DNA of 64,000 nt from Magnetospirillum sp902729445 (GTDB lineage Bacteria > Pseudomonadota > Alphaproteobacteria > Rhodospirillales > Magnetospirillaceae), in NCBI RefSeq assembly GCF_902729445.1, contig NZ_CACVCE010000012.1, positions 202,986-266,985 of the forward strand. The letters run 5' to 3'. Position 1 is the first letter of the stretch; every line of letters starts with the position of its first letter. Both the position numbers and the translations under genes were made by a program. Below are positions 1 through 7,947 of the stretch, in pieces. The notes below the pieces were generated by a model. It was not told the DNA's origin. It saw only the letters and a list, made by a program, of their open reading frames with translations, and made no database searches.

Positions 1-477
1 TCGCGTGCCGTCCAGGCCGGTTTCCTTCATGATGGCGGCCAGCACCGGCAGGGCGGTGACGGCAATTGCTGCGGCGATGGCGGCAGCGAAGATCGGCTGG
101 CCTCCTTGCGGCCCGGCAAGGTCGGGAACGGCATCGAATGCCCACCACCCGACCGCCGCCCCCAGCAGGGCCGGAAGGCACGCCGACGACAGGCTGACCG
201 CGACGAAGCAGCGCCCCTGGCCCTTCAGATCGGCGGGATCGAAATGCACCCCGGTCAGGAAGGCGAACAAGGTCACCGCCAGCAGGCCGATTCCCGACAG
301 CGCCGGGGTCAGGTCGGGCGGAACCACACCCAGCAGGCTGGGGCCCAGCACGATGCCGGTTCCGATCTGAATCACCGCCAACGGCACCAGCCGCTGGACC
401 AGCGGCAGGCGCCATATCGCATAGGGGGCGGCGACGATGGTCAGCGCCAGGAGCAGGAACGCGCCGGAATCGATCAT
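1..477 (-). CDS. Cation:proton antiporter, Kef/CPA2 type (partial, C-terminus outside window)
   Basis: Inner-membrane monovalent cation/proton exchanger. The visible N-terminal 159 residues begin MIDSGAFLLLALTIV and contain about five hydrophobic stretches. Among them are the family-typical IQIGTGIVLGPSLLG segment in the second helix and the GIGLLAVTLFAFLTGVHFD segment that ends the third. The start ATG is at 477, and the gene runs off the left edge with no stop seen. It lies 22 bases downstream of yjdM on the same strand. The Sodium/hydrogen exchanger family assignment is good from the membrane pattern and the GIVLGPSLLG motif. The transported ion (K+ or Na+) and any C-terminal TrkA domain cannot be judged from this part. 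Confidence 0.8.
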   Translation of the reverse strand, partial: MIDSGAFLLLALTIVAAPYAIWRLPLVQRLVPLAVIQIGTGIVLGPSLLGVVPPDLTPALSGIGLLAVTLFAFLTGVHFDPADLKGQGRCFVAVSLSSACLPALLGAAVGWWAFDAVPDLAGPQGGQPIFAAAIAAAIAVTALPVLAAIMKETGLDGTR

Positions 478-499
478 GATGTCTCGCAGCCAGGCGGGG

Positions 500-844
500 C
501 TACGCCTTCTTGACGAATTCCGACTTCAGGTTCATGGCGCCGATGCCGTCGATCTTGCAGGCGATGTTGTGGCCGTCGGTGGCATCGACCAGGCGGATGT
601 TCTTGACCTTGGTGCCGCCCTTGACCACCAGCGACGAGCCCTTGACCTTCAAATCCTTGATGACGGTGACCGAATCGCCGTCGGCCAGAAGATTGCCGTT
701 GGCATCCTTGACCGCGCCATCGGCCGAATCCGTCGCCACGGCGGCCGGGTCCCATTCATGGGCGCATTCCGGGCACATCCACAGGCTGCCGTCCTGGTAG
801 ACGTGCTCCGACCCGCATTTCGGGCACTTCAGTTCGCTATCCAT
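500..844 (-). CDS. yjdM: Zinc-ribbon protein YjdM (PhnA family)
   Basis: Small cytoplasmic protein of 114 aa. The N-terminal zinc ribbon has two CxxC knuckles (CPKCGS near residue 8 and CPECAHEW near 24). It is followed by a compact SH3-like PhnA domain containing GDSVTVIKDLKVKGSS and the C-terminal KSEFVKKA typical of the family. In E. coli this gene sits beside the phosphonate operon and was once called phnA, but it is not needed for phosphonate use and its role is unknown. No phn genes are seen here. Length and both domains match full-length family members. Confidence 0.9.
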   Translation of the reverse strand: MDSELKCPKCGSEHVYQDGSLWMCPECAHEWDPAAVATDSADGAVKDANGNLLADGDSVTVIKDLKVKGSSLVVKGGTKVKNIRLVDATDGHNIACKIDGIGAMNLKSEFVKKA

Positions 845-895
845 CCTGATCCTCGCTGTTCGTCGGGCGACGTCGCGCCATTCATTCGACAGGCC

Positions 896-933
896 AAAAA
901 GAAGAAGCCCCCGGTCGCTTTCGCGCCGGGGGC
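896..933 (-). terminator. Rho-independent terminator after tRNA-Lys
   Basis: On the minus strand GCCCCCGG (933-926) pairs with CCGGGGGC (914-907) around an 11-base loop, and TTCTTCTTTTT follows. It starts 8 bases beyond the tRNA 3' end, so it probably ends the tRNA transcript. Confidence 0.75.
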
Positions 934-940
934 CGGAGAT

Positions 941-1016
<76 letters not shown>

Positions 1017-1264
1017 GATCTCGATTTCTTCTTCGCATCCGATTCCAGATGGAACCGGCCACCCTTCCCAGATGCCACACCGGCACTCGGTACCGGCGGA
1101 AGAGGCCGGCTTTATAGTGCGATCCCGAGGGGCTGGCAAGGGGAAAAATCACGGTGCAGATCATCTTTACCGTCGGCTGCCTCGGGCTTGGCCTGGATGC
1201 CCATCGGCGTTACAAACGTTCGTAAGCCTGAGCAAGGGCGCCACACCTTGAAGGACTGCCAAGA

Positions 1265-2623
1265 ATGACCGATTCCGTGAAGTATCTCCTGGCCGAGGAT
1301 CAGATGCCCAAGGCCTGGTACAATCTGGCCGCCGACCTGCCGGTGCCGTTGCCGCCGCCCTTGCATCCTGGCACCGGCCAGCCGCTGGGGCCGGACGATC
1401 TGGCCCCGATCTTCCCGATGGCGGTGATCGCCCAGGAAATGACCACCGAGCGCTGGGTCGATATCCCCGAACCGGTGCGCGAGGTCTATCGCCTGTGGCG
1501 TCCCAGCCCGCTGGTCCGGGCCAGGCGGCTGGAAAAGGCCTTGGACACCCCGGCCCGCATCTATTTCAAGTATGAAGGCGTGTCGCCCGCCGGCAGCCAC
1601 AAGCCCAACACCGCGGTACCGCAGGCTTTCTACAACAAGCAAGAAGGGGTCAAGCGGCTGTCCACCGAGACCGGGGCCGGCCAGTGGGGCAGTTCGCTGG
1701 CCTTCGCCGGCTCGCTGTTCGGCCTGGAGGTCGAGGTCTTCATGGTCAAGATCTCGTTTAACCAGAAGCCCTATCGCCGCGCCCTGATGGAAACCTATGG
1801 CGCGCGCTGCATCGCCAGCCCGTCGCCGCTCACCAATGCCGGCCGCGCCGTGCTGGAGAAGTCGCCGGACTCCAACGGCTCGCTGGGCATCGCCATTTCC
1901 GAGGCGGTCGAGGTCGCTGCAAGCCGCGACGACACCAAATACGCCCTGGGCAGCGTCTTGAACCATGTCTGCCTGCATCAGACGGTGATCGGCGAGGAAG
2001 CCATGGTGCAGATGGAGATGGCCGGCGACAGCCCCGACGTGGTGATCGCCTGCACCGGCGGCGGGTCGAACTTCGCCGGTCTGGCCTTCCCCTATATCCG
2101 CGAGAACCTGAAGGGGGCCAAGGTCCGCATCGTGGCCGTCGAGCCGGCCTCGTGCCCGACCCTGACCCGGGGCCGCTACGCCTATGATTTCGGCGATACC
2201 GGCCATCTGACCCCGCTGGTCAAGATGCACACCCTGGGCTCGACCTTCATGCCGCCGGGGTCGCATTCGGGCGGGTTGCGCTATCACGGCATGGCGCCGA
2301 TGGTCAGCCACGTCAAGGAACTGGGCCTGTGCGACGCCAAGTCCTATGCCCAGACCGAATGCTTCGCCGCCGCCGTGCAGTTCGCCCGTGCCGAGGGCAT
2401 CGTGCCGGCCCCGGAATCGTCGCACGCCGTCAAGGGCGCCATCGACGAGGCCCTGGCCTGCAAGGCCGAGGGCAAGGGCCGGACCATCTTGTTCAACCTG
2501 TCGGGCCACGGCCATTTCGACATGCAGGCCTATACCGACTTCTTCTCGGGCAAGCTGCGCGACCCCGATTTCGCCGCCGACGAGTTGGAGGCGGCGCTGG
2601 GCGCGCTTCCGAAGGTCGGCTGA
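1265..2623 (+). CDS. trpB2: TrpB2-type tryptophan synthase beta chain
   Basis: PLP-dependent enzyme of 452 aa that condenses indole with serine to give tryptophan. The TrpB2 subfamily is recognised by its long N-terminal extension (MTDSVKYLLAEDQMPKAWYN), by the YEGVSPAGSHKPNTA motif with the PLP lysine at K113, and by the phosphate-binding CTGGGSNFAG loop near residue 263. Standard TrpB is about 400 aa and pairs with TrpA. TrpB2 proteins usually lack the TrpA-interaction features and are thought to act alone as indole-salvage enzymes. There is no trpA or other trp gene nearby, which fits that role. A strong terminator follows directly. Confidence 0.92.
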   Translation: MTDSVKYLLAEDQMPKAWYNLAADLPVPLPPPLHPGTGQPLGPDDLAPIFPMAVIAQEMTTERWVDIPEPVREVYRLWRPSPLVRARRLEKALDTPARIYFKYEGVSPAGSHKPNTAVPQAFYNKQEGVKRLSTETGAGQWGSSLAFAGSLFGLEVEVFMVKISFNQKPYRRALMETYGARCIASPSPLTNAGRAVLEKSPDSNGSLGIAISEAVEVAASRDDTKYALGSVLNHVCLHQTVIGEEAMVQMEMAGDSPDVVIACTGGGSNFAGLAFPYIRENLKGAKVRIVAVEPASCPTLTRGRYAYDFGDTGHLTPLVKMHTLGSTFMPPGSHSGGLRYHGMAPMVSHVKELGLCDAKSYAQTECFAAAVQFARAEGIVPAPESSHAVKGAIDEALACKAEGKGRTILFNLSGHGHFDMQAYTDFFSGKLRDPDFAADELEAALGALPKVG

Positions 2624-2630
2624 GACAAAA

Positions 2631-2661
2631 AAGGGGGCGGACGGTTCGCCCCCTTTTCCTT
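2631..2661 (+). terminator. Rho-independent terminator after trpB2
   Basis: AAGGGGGCG (2631-2639) pairs with CGCCCCCTT (2647-2655) around a 7-base loop and is followed by TTCCTTTT. It begins 8 bases past the trpB2 stop. The A-rich 5' flank could let it work on the opposite strand for the histidine kinase that ends at 2673. Confidence 0.85.
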
Positions 2662-2672
2662 TTGGAAGATCC

Positions 2673-4388
2673 TTATCCCGCCGCCAGCGGAACCACGATG
2701 GCGAAGCACGATCCCTTGCCTACGCGGGACTTGACCTCGATCGAGTGCCCCAGCAATTGGGCGGTGCGGCGCACCACCGACAGGCCCAGGCCCAGGCCGC
2801 GATCCTGGCCGCGCCCCTTGTCGCTCAGGCGGGTGAAGTCCTCGAAGATGGCGTCGATCTTGTCGGCCGGGATGCCGGGGCCGGTATCGACCACGCAGAT
2901 GGCCAGATGGTCGCCGCGCCGCCGGCAGCCCAGCAGCACGCCGCCCGACTTGGTGTAGCGCAGCGCGTTGACCAACAGGTTGCGCACCACCCGTTCCAGC
3001 AAGACCGGATCGCTGACGATCCAGGCGTCGGGCAGCACCACCTTGAAATCCAGCTTGCGGGCCTGGGCGTCCATTTCCAACTGGTCGGCCAGGTTCGAGA
3101 TGAAGGGCGCCAGGGGGAAGGTGGTCGGCTGGGCGTCGACATGGCCGGCTTCCAGGGTCGAAACGTCCAGCAGCGTGCTCAGCAACAATTGGGTGGCATC
3201 CAGGCTTTGGCGCAGCTTGTCGATCACCGCCATGTGGGGCGTATCTTCCAGCCGCGCCGCCAGCGCCTCGGCGAACATGCCGGCGGCCTGCAGCGGCTGG
3301 CGCAAATCATGGCTGGCCGCCGCCAGGAAACGGGTCTTGCTTTCGTTGGCCTCGCGCGCCTCGCTGGCGCGGGCCTCGGCCTCCTCGGTGCGCAGGCGCA
3401 GCCTGGCGTCAAGGCCGGCGATCAGGCCTTCCTCGCGGTCGAGCGATTCGAAGATGTAGCGGGCGGCCCACACCAGCACGCCCATCAGGGCGCAGATGCC
3501 GGCCAGACTGCCCCACAATACCTCCCACCAAAATTCCAGGGCGTCGTCGATGGCGATGCCGGCCCCGACCACCACGCCGTAGCGCGGCATCACCTTGAAG
3601 GCGCGGATCCGCTCGATGCCGTCAAGCGGCGAGACCACCCGCAACACCCCCTCGGTATTGCCGGCCGCGACCGCCTGGCCGACCGGGCCGTCCTTGATCT
3701 GCGTGCCGACATAGCGGCCCCCATCCGGCTGGCGCAAAATGATGCGGCCGTCCATGCCCGACACGGTCAGGTTGGAATCCGCGCCGAGTTCAAGATTTTC
3801 GTAGAAATTGGTGAAGGTGGGGGTATCGAAGCCGATCGCTGCGACGCCGATCATCGATCCGGGCCGATTGTCGATGCGCTTGCTGACGTGAAAGGCGAAC
3901 ACCTCGCGCGATTTGACCCGCACCATCGGCCCGATGACCAGATCTTGGCGCCCTTGCAGGTGGGCGAAATAGTAATAGCGGTCGGCGACATCGCCGGTGG
4001 GCGAGGGGAAATAGGGCGTGCCCAGAACCACGTTGCCGGCGGCGTCGGCGATCCACAAGGTTCCCGGTTCGGGCAAGGCCTGCTTGATCTCGTTCAGGCG
4101 AATCCAGGCGGCTTCATCCTTGGCCAGTTCGGCCATCGGCCGGCTACGGCCGATGTCGGTGACCTGCGACAAGATGTATTCCGACGCCTGGAAGGTGCGC
4201 AGCATGTGCGCTTCCAGCAGGCGGGTGGCGGCGCTGGCCTTCTGTTCGGCCTCCCAGATCGCTTCCTCGTAAAGGCTGGACATCCCGATGATCTCGGCCG
4301 CCACCAGCAACCCCGCCAGCCCGGCCAGCAGATGCCGGATCCGTTGGCGCGGATTGAGACTGACGGTCGAGGCAACGCTATCGGTCAA
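2673..4388 (-). CDS. Membrane sensor histidine kinase with extracytoplasmic Cache-like domain
   Basis: Two-component sensor of about 571 aa. TM1 (LLAGLAGLLVAAEIIG) is near the N-terminus. A periplasmic sensor region of about 240 aa follows, containing GTLWIADAAGNVVLGT and a second PAS/Cache-like half. TM2 is LWGSLAGICALMGVLVW. Then come HisKA with the phospho-acceptor in SHDLRQPLQA, the N box NLLVNALRYT, G1 DTGPGIP and G2 GLGLGLS. The start is uncertain. TTG at 4388 has AGGAAGG six bases upstream, while ATG at 4442 has no ribosome site and gives 18 extra residues. The gene follows the ABC-F gene by 73 bases. No response regulator lies nearby, so its partner and ligand are unknown. Confidence 0.85.
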   Translation of the reverse strand: MTDSVASTVSLNPRQRIRHLLAGLAGLLVAAEIIGMSSLYEEAIWEAEQKASAATRLLEAHMLRTFQASEYILSQVTDIGRSRPMAELAKDEAAWIRLNEIKQALPEPGTLWIADAAGNVVLGTPYFPSPTGDVADRYYYFAHLQGRQDLVIGPMVRVKSREVFAFHVSKRIDNRPGSMIGVAAIGFDTPTFTNFYENLELGADSNLTVSGMDGRIILRQPDGGRYVGTQIKDGPVGQAVAAGNTEGVLRVVSPLDGIERIRAFKVMPRYGVVVGAGIAIDDALEFWWEVLWGSLAGICALMGVLVWAARYIFESLDREEGLIAGLDARLRLRTEEAEARASEAREANESKTRFLAAASHDLRQPLQAAGMFAEALAARLEDTPHMAVIDKLRQSLDATQLLLSTLLDVSTLEAGHVDAQPTTFPLAPFISNLADQLEMDAQARKLDFKVVLPDAWIVSDPVLLERVVRNLLVNALRYTKSGGVLLGCRRRGDHLAICVVDTGPGIPADKIDAIFEDFTRLSDKGRGQDRGLGLGLSVVRRTAQLLGHSIEVKSRVGKGSCFAIVVPLAAG

Positions 4389-4461
4389 GATCGGCCTTCC
4401 TGGCTGTCGCCTTGGTCCATGAAAGCGTACCCCCAACCGCATGGACTGCAAATTGGAAAGA

Positions 4462-6345
4462 TCACAAATCGGCCTGGGCGGCTTCCAGTTGCTCGTGCAG
4501 GTCGAGCCAGCGGGCCTCGTCGTCCTCGACCGAGCGGGCGATTTCGCCCAATTCCTTTTGCAGCTTGGCGACTTTCTCGCCGGGGCCGGAATAAAGCGCC
4601 GGGTCGGCCAGCTTGGCCTCGACCTCGGCCTTGGCCTTGGCCAGGCGTTCCAGCCGCTTCTCGACGTCGGCGACCTGCTTCCTGAGCGGGGCCAACTGGG
4701 CCCTGACCTCGGCGGCGGCGCGCCGTTCATCCTTGCGGCTGGCGGCGGCGGGCTTTGGCTCGCCCCCGCCGCGCCGGGCCTCGCGGGCCTGGTCGGCGAG
4801 GAAGCGGCGGTAATCGGCCAGATCACCATCGAAGGCCTGGACCCGGCCGTTCGCCACCAGCCACAGGCGGTCGGCCACCAGTTCGACCAGATGGGGGTCG
4901 TGGCTGACCAGCACCACCGCGCCGTCATAGGCATTGAGCGCCGACACCAAGGCCTGGCGCGAATCGATGTCGAGATGGTTGGTCGGTTCGTCCAGGATCA
5001 TCAGGTGGGGCGCGTCGCGGCTCATCAGGGCGAACAGCAGCCGGGCCTTCTCGCCGCCCGACAGGTTCTCGATCTTGACGTCGGCGCGTTCCTGCTCGAA
5101 GCCGAAGCGGCCCAACTGGGCGCGCACCTTCGATTCGGGCGCGTCCTTCATCAGCGTGGCCATGTGGTCGAAGGCGGTCTGGCCGATCCGCAATTCCTCG
5201 GTCTGGTGCTGGGCGAAATAGCCGATCTTCAATTTGGGCGGGCGCTGCAGCCGGCCTTCCATCAGGCCCAGCCGGCCCGACAGGATCTTGGCCAGGGTCG
5301 ACTTGCCGTTGCCGTTGGCGCCCAGCAGGGCGATGCGGTCGTCCATGTCGATGCGGATGTCCAGCCCGCGCAGCACCGCCTTGCCGTCATAGCCGGCGAC
5401 TCCGGAATCGATGGCCAGGATCGGCGGCGACAACGGCTCGGGATCGGGGAAGTCGAACACCATCGAGCGGTCCTCGACCACGGCCACCACCGGTTCCATC
5501 CGTTCCAGCATCTTGATGCGGCTTTGCGCCTGGCGGGCCTTGGTCGCCTTGGCGCGGAAGCGGTCGATGAAGGACTGGATCTTGCGGCGTTGCTCCAGTT
5601 GCTTGACCTGGGCCTTGGCCGCCAGCTCCATCTTTTCGCGCCGGGTCCGCTCGAAATCGTCGTAATTGCCGCCATAGGACACCAAACGGCCCTGGTCGAT
5701 ATGGACGATGCGCGAGCACACCTCGTTCAGCAATTCGCGGTCGTGGCTGATGACGACCAAGGTGCCGGGATAGCTGGCCAGATAGGATTGCAGCCACAAG
5801 GTGGCTTCCAGGTCCAGGTGGTTGGTGGGCTCGTCCAAGAGCATCAGCTCGGGCCGGACGAACAGGACGGCGGCCAGGGCGACGCGCATGCGCCACCCGC
5901 CCGAGAAGGACGAGACCGGGCGAGCCTGGGCGTCGGCGTCGAAACCCAGGCCCGACAGGATGGTCGCCGCCCGGGACGGGGCCGAATGGGCGTCGATGGC
6001 ATTCAGCCGCTCGTGGATTTCCGCCAATTGATGGGCGTCGGCGCAGTTGTCGGCCTCGGCCAGCAAGGTCGCGCGCTCGCTGTCGGCGGCCAGCACGCAA
6101 TCAAGCAGGCTGGTATCGCCCTCGGGCGCTTCCTGGGCCACCCGGCCGACGCGGACACGCGGGCGGATGCGGATGTCGCCGCCGTCGGCGTGCAGTTCGT
6201 CCAAGATCAGCTTGAACAAAGTCGACTTGCCGGCGCCGTTGCGTCCGACCAGTCCGACGCGGGCGCCGGCCGGAACGTGCACCGTCGCCTGTTCGAACAG
6301 GGCGCGGCCGCCATAACGGAAGGTCAGATCGTTGATATGCAGCAT
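4462..6345 (-). CDS. ABC-F family ATPase (YheS/Uup type)
   Basis: Soluble 627-aa protein with two ABC ATPase domains and no membrane segments. The first Walker A is GRNGAGKST and its signature is SSFSGGWRMR, followed by LLDEPTNHLDLE. The second Walker A is GANGNGKST with signature NLSGGEKARL and a second LDEPTNHLDID. A charged ABC-F linker lies between them. A coiled-coil C-terminal tail (about residues 540-627, rich in Lys, Glu and Ala) suggests the YheS/Uup branch. ABC-F proteins act at the ribosome or, for Uup, in genome stability. They are not transporters. It is divergent from ndk across a 164-base gap. Confidence 0.9.
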   Translation of the reverse strand: MLHINDLTFRYGGRALFEQATVHVPAGARVGLVGRNGAGKSTLFKLILDELHADGGDIRIRPRVRVGRVAQEAPEGDTSLLDCVLAADSERATLLAEADNCADAHQLAEIHERLNAIDAHSAPSRAATILSGLGFDADAQARPVSSFSGGWRMRVALAAVLFVRPELMLLDEPTNHLDLEATLWLQSYLASYPGTLVVISHDRELLNEVCSRIVHIDQGRLVSYGGNYDDFERTRREKMELAAKAQVKQLEQRRKIQSFIDRFRAKATKARQAQSRIKMLERMEPVVAVVEDRSMVFDFPDPEPLSPPILAIDSGVAGYDGKAVLRGLDIRIDMDDRIALLGANGNGKSTLAKILSGRLGLMEGRLQRPPKLKIGYFAQHQTEELRIGQTAFDHMATLMKDAPESKVRAQLGRFGFEQERADVKIENLSGGEKARLLFALMSRDAPHLMILDEPTNHLDIDSRQALVSALNAYDGAVVLVSHDPHLVELVADRLWLVANGRVQAFDGDLADYRRFLADQAREARRGGGEPKPAAASRKDERRAAAEVRAQLAPLRKQVADVEKRLERLAKAKAEVEAKLADPALYSGPGEKVAKLQKELGEIARSVEDDEARWLDLHEQLEAAQADL

Positions 6346-6394
6346 GGGTCCGCTTCATACCATCCCGGCAGGAAGCGCACCAGTGCGTAGCACC

Positions 6395-6423
6395 TTGCCC
6401 TTGTTGGGCGTTGGCTGTATAAC
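6395..6423 (+). promoter_or_regulatory. Predicted sigma-70 promoter of ndk
   Basis: TTGCCC at 6395-6400 and TATAAC at 6418-6423 are separated by exactly 17 bases. This leaves a leader of about 80 bases before the ndk start. No other promoter-like pair is as good in this gap. Confidence 0.6.
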
Positions 6424-6509
6424 GCGCGCTCCTTCCGGACGTCGGCCGTGCGGAAGGCTCTTGCGCGACCATGTGGGGCGCGCACAACCGCCGCAAAGGA
6501 TTTGATCTC

Positions 6510-6932
6510 ATGGCTACCGAACGTACCCTGTCCATCATCAAGCCGGACGCCACCCGTCGCAACCTGACCGGCAAGATCAACGCCCGCTTCGAGGAAGCCG
6601 GCCTGCGCATCGTTGCCCAGAAGCGTGTCCGCCTGACCAAGGAACAGGCCGAAGGCTTCTATGCCGTCCACGCCGAGCGCTCGTTCTTCCCCGAACTGGT
6701 GGCCTTCATGGTCTCGGGTCCGGTGGTGGTGCAGGTCCTGGAAGGCGAGGGCGCCGTCGCCAAGAACCGCGAAATCATGGGTGCCACCAATCCGGCCAAC
6801 GCCGCTCCCGGCACCATCCGCGCCGACTTCGCCGAATCCGTCGAAGCCAACTCGGTGCATGGTTCGGACTCGCTGGAAAACGCCAAGATCGAGATCGCCT
6901 TCTTCTTCTCGCAGTGCGAAATCGCCGGCTAA
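6510..6932 (+). CDS. ndk: Nucleoside diphosphate kinase
   Basis: Cytoplasmic enzyme of 140 aa that moves the gamma phosphate between NTPs and NDPs through a phospho-histidine. The N-terminus ATERTLSIIKPDATRRN and the active-site motif NSVHGSDS (catalytic His near 117) are canonical, and the length is the family norm. The start at 6510 was chosen because the in-frame ATG at 6471 adds 13 residues without homology, while AAAGGA lies 9 bases ahead of 6510. The gene is monocistronic, between its own promoter and a perfect terminator. Confidence 0.97.
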   Translation: MATERTLSIIKPDATRRNLTGKINARFEEAGLRIVAQKRVRLTKEQAEGFYAVHAERSFFPELVAFMVSGPVVVQVLEGEGAVAKNREIMGATNPANAAPGTIRADFAESVEANSVHGSDSLENAKIEIAFFFSQCEIAG

Positions 6933-6957
6933 TTCATCTGCGCGGTTAGTTCAACCC

Positions 6958-6996
6958 AAGCGCCCCTGAGGGAAAACCCTCAGGGGCGCTTTGCGT
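6958..6996 (+). terminator. Strong hairpin terminator after ndk
   Basis: A perfect 15-bp stem pairs 6958-6972 (AAGCGCCCCTGAGGG) with 6977-6991 around an AAAA loop, with a short T-containing tail. It starts 25 bases after the ndk stop. Confidence 0.88.
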
Positions 6997-7147
6997 TTGC
7001 GCGTCGGCCCGTATTGATTGTGTTTGCAAGGTGCATTTTTTGTACGACTTCCCCCCTGTTCCTTCCAAAAAAAAACAGCTACAGTCCCGCGTAAATCACC
7101 AGGGCGGCAATGTTCGGCAGCTACCTTTAGTGGTTTGTTTGACGTTT

Positions 7148-7173
7148 CGCCGACAGTTATTTTGATGTCGGCG
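7148..7173. promoter_or_regulatory. Inverted repeat upstream of the HTH regulator, possible autoregulatory operator
   Basis: Perfect 8-base arms, CGCCGACA (7148-7155) and TGTCGGCG (7166-7173), are spaced by 10 AT-rich bases. The repeat ends 30 bases ahead of the start codon of the HTH gene. Such spacing suits a dimeric repressor on its own promoter, but it could also be a leader hairpin. The link to the regulator is inferred from position alone. Confidence 0.4.
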
Positions 7174-7203
7174 CCGGTTCATTCGTCTGTGGGGTGACGA
7201 TTG

Positions 7204-7689
7204 ATGACGAAGACAGGGATTGGAAAGTCGACGGGGGGCGTGTCTCGTCGTGCTAGTCGGGGCCGCACGCCGTCGGGCAAACCGAACCCGATCGATGTTC
7301 ACGTGGGCTCGCGGGTCCGCCTGCGCCGGACTCTCTTGGGGATGAGTCAGGAGCATCTGGGCGAAGCCTTGGGGCTGACCTTCCAGCAGGTGCAGAAATA
7401 CGAACGCGGCGCCAACCGCATCAGCGCGTCCAGGCTTTTCGACCTGGCCCGGGTGCTGGATGTGCCGGTGACCTTCTTCTACGAAGAGATGGACGAAGAG
7501 ACCATGGCCGCCAGCCCGCGCCATATGGTCCGCGCCACCGTTGACCCGCCCGACGCGGCCGAGGCCTTGATGGCCCAGCGCGAGACGCTGGAACTGGTGC
7601 GGGCCTATTACCGCATCGTCGATCCGGAAGTCAGGAAGCAGGTCCACGAACTGGCCAAGGCCCTGGGGCCGGTGCTGACGAAGCCATAG
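7204..7689 (+). CDS. XRE-family HTH regulator (PraR/PhrR type)
   Basis: Predicted cytoplasmic DNA-binding regulator of 161 aa. After a basic, disordered N-terminus of about 30 residues comes an HTH_3 domain. It contains VRLRRTLLGMSQEHLGEAL, then LTFQQVQKYERGANRIS and LARVLDVPVTFFYEEM. The C-terminal helical tail resembles the alphaproteobacterial PhrR/PraR group, which controls stress and quorum-sensing genes. Homology is by pattern, and the target genes here are unknown. The ATG at 7204 directly follows an in-frame TTG. A candidate operator lies upstream at 7148-7173. Confidence 0.85.
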   Translation: MTKTGIGKSTGGVSRRASRGRTPSGKPNPIDVHVGSRVRLRRTLLGMSQEHLGEALGLTFQQVQKYERGANRISASRLFDLARVLDVPVTFFYEEMDEETMAASPRHMVRATVDPPDAAEALMAQRETLELVRAYYRIVDPEVRKQVHELAKALGPVLTKP

Positions 7690-7735
7690 AACAGGCTGCG
7701 GAAAAATACCGATCTGGTGTCCGAACGCCCCTTTT

Positions 7736-7845
7736 CGTCATGCCCGGACTTGATCCGGGCATCCACGCGGCGTCGCCTAACTATCTGTTTCCAATGGAAT
7801 TTTTGCGAAGACACGTGGATGGCCGGGTCAAGCCCGGCCATGACG
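7736..7845. repeat. Palindromic intergenic repeat (CGTCAT...ATGACG family), two hairpins
   Basis: The left arm starts CGTCATGCCCGGACTTGATC and the right arm ends AAGCCCGGCCATGACG. Each arm is itself a hairpin (CCCGGA/TCCGGG and GGCCGGG/CCCGGCC), and the arms are inverted copies around a centre of about 40 bases. A shorter relative lies at 58183-58242. Elements with this consensus are, from memory, common in alphaproteobacterial genomes. No coding potential is seen. Confidence 0.75.
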
Positions 7846-7947
7846 GACTGAGCAAACTGACAGGAACGCCGAGTTTTTCGCAGCCTGTTGAACCCTGTTT
7901 GGCTATAGTCGCCGAACGTCTATCGTATCGGTACGGGCAGGGACCGC

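Noticed and set aside
4443..4934. N-terminal extension of the sensor kinase up to 4934
   Set aside because: That stretch is out-of-frame reading of the ABC-F gene (Trp/Pro/Arg-rich, no homology). The kinase starts after the ABC-F stop at 4462.
4441..6390. Long plus-strand open frame opposite the ABC-F gene
   Set aside because: It is antisense to a clear two-domain ATPase and its product is a low-complexity Gly/Gln/His/Arg mixture, typical of frames opposite GC-rich genes.
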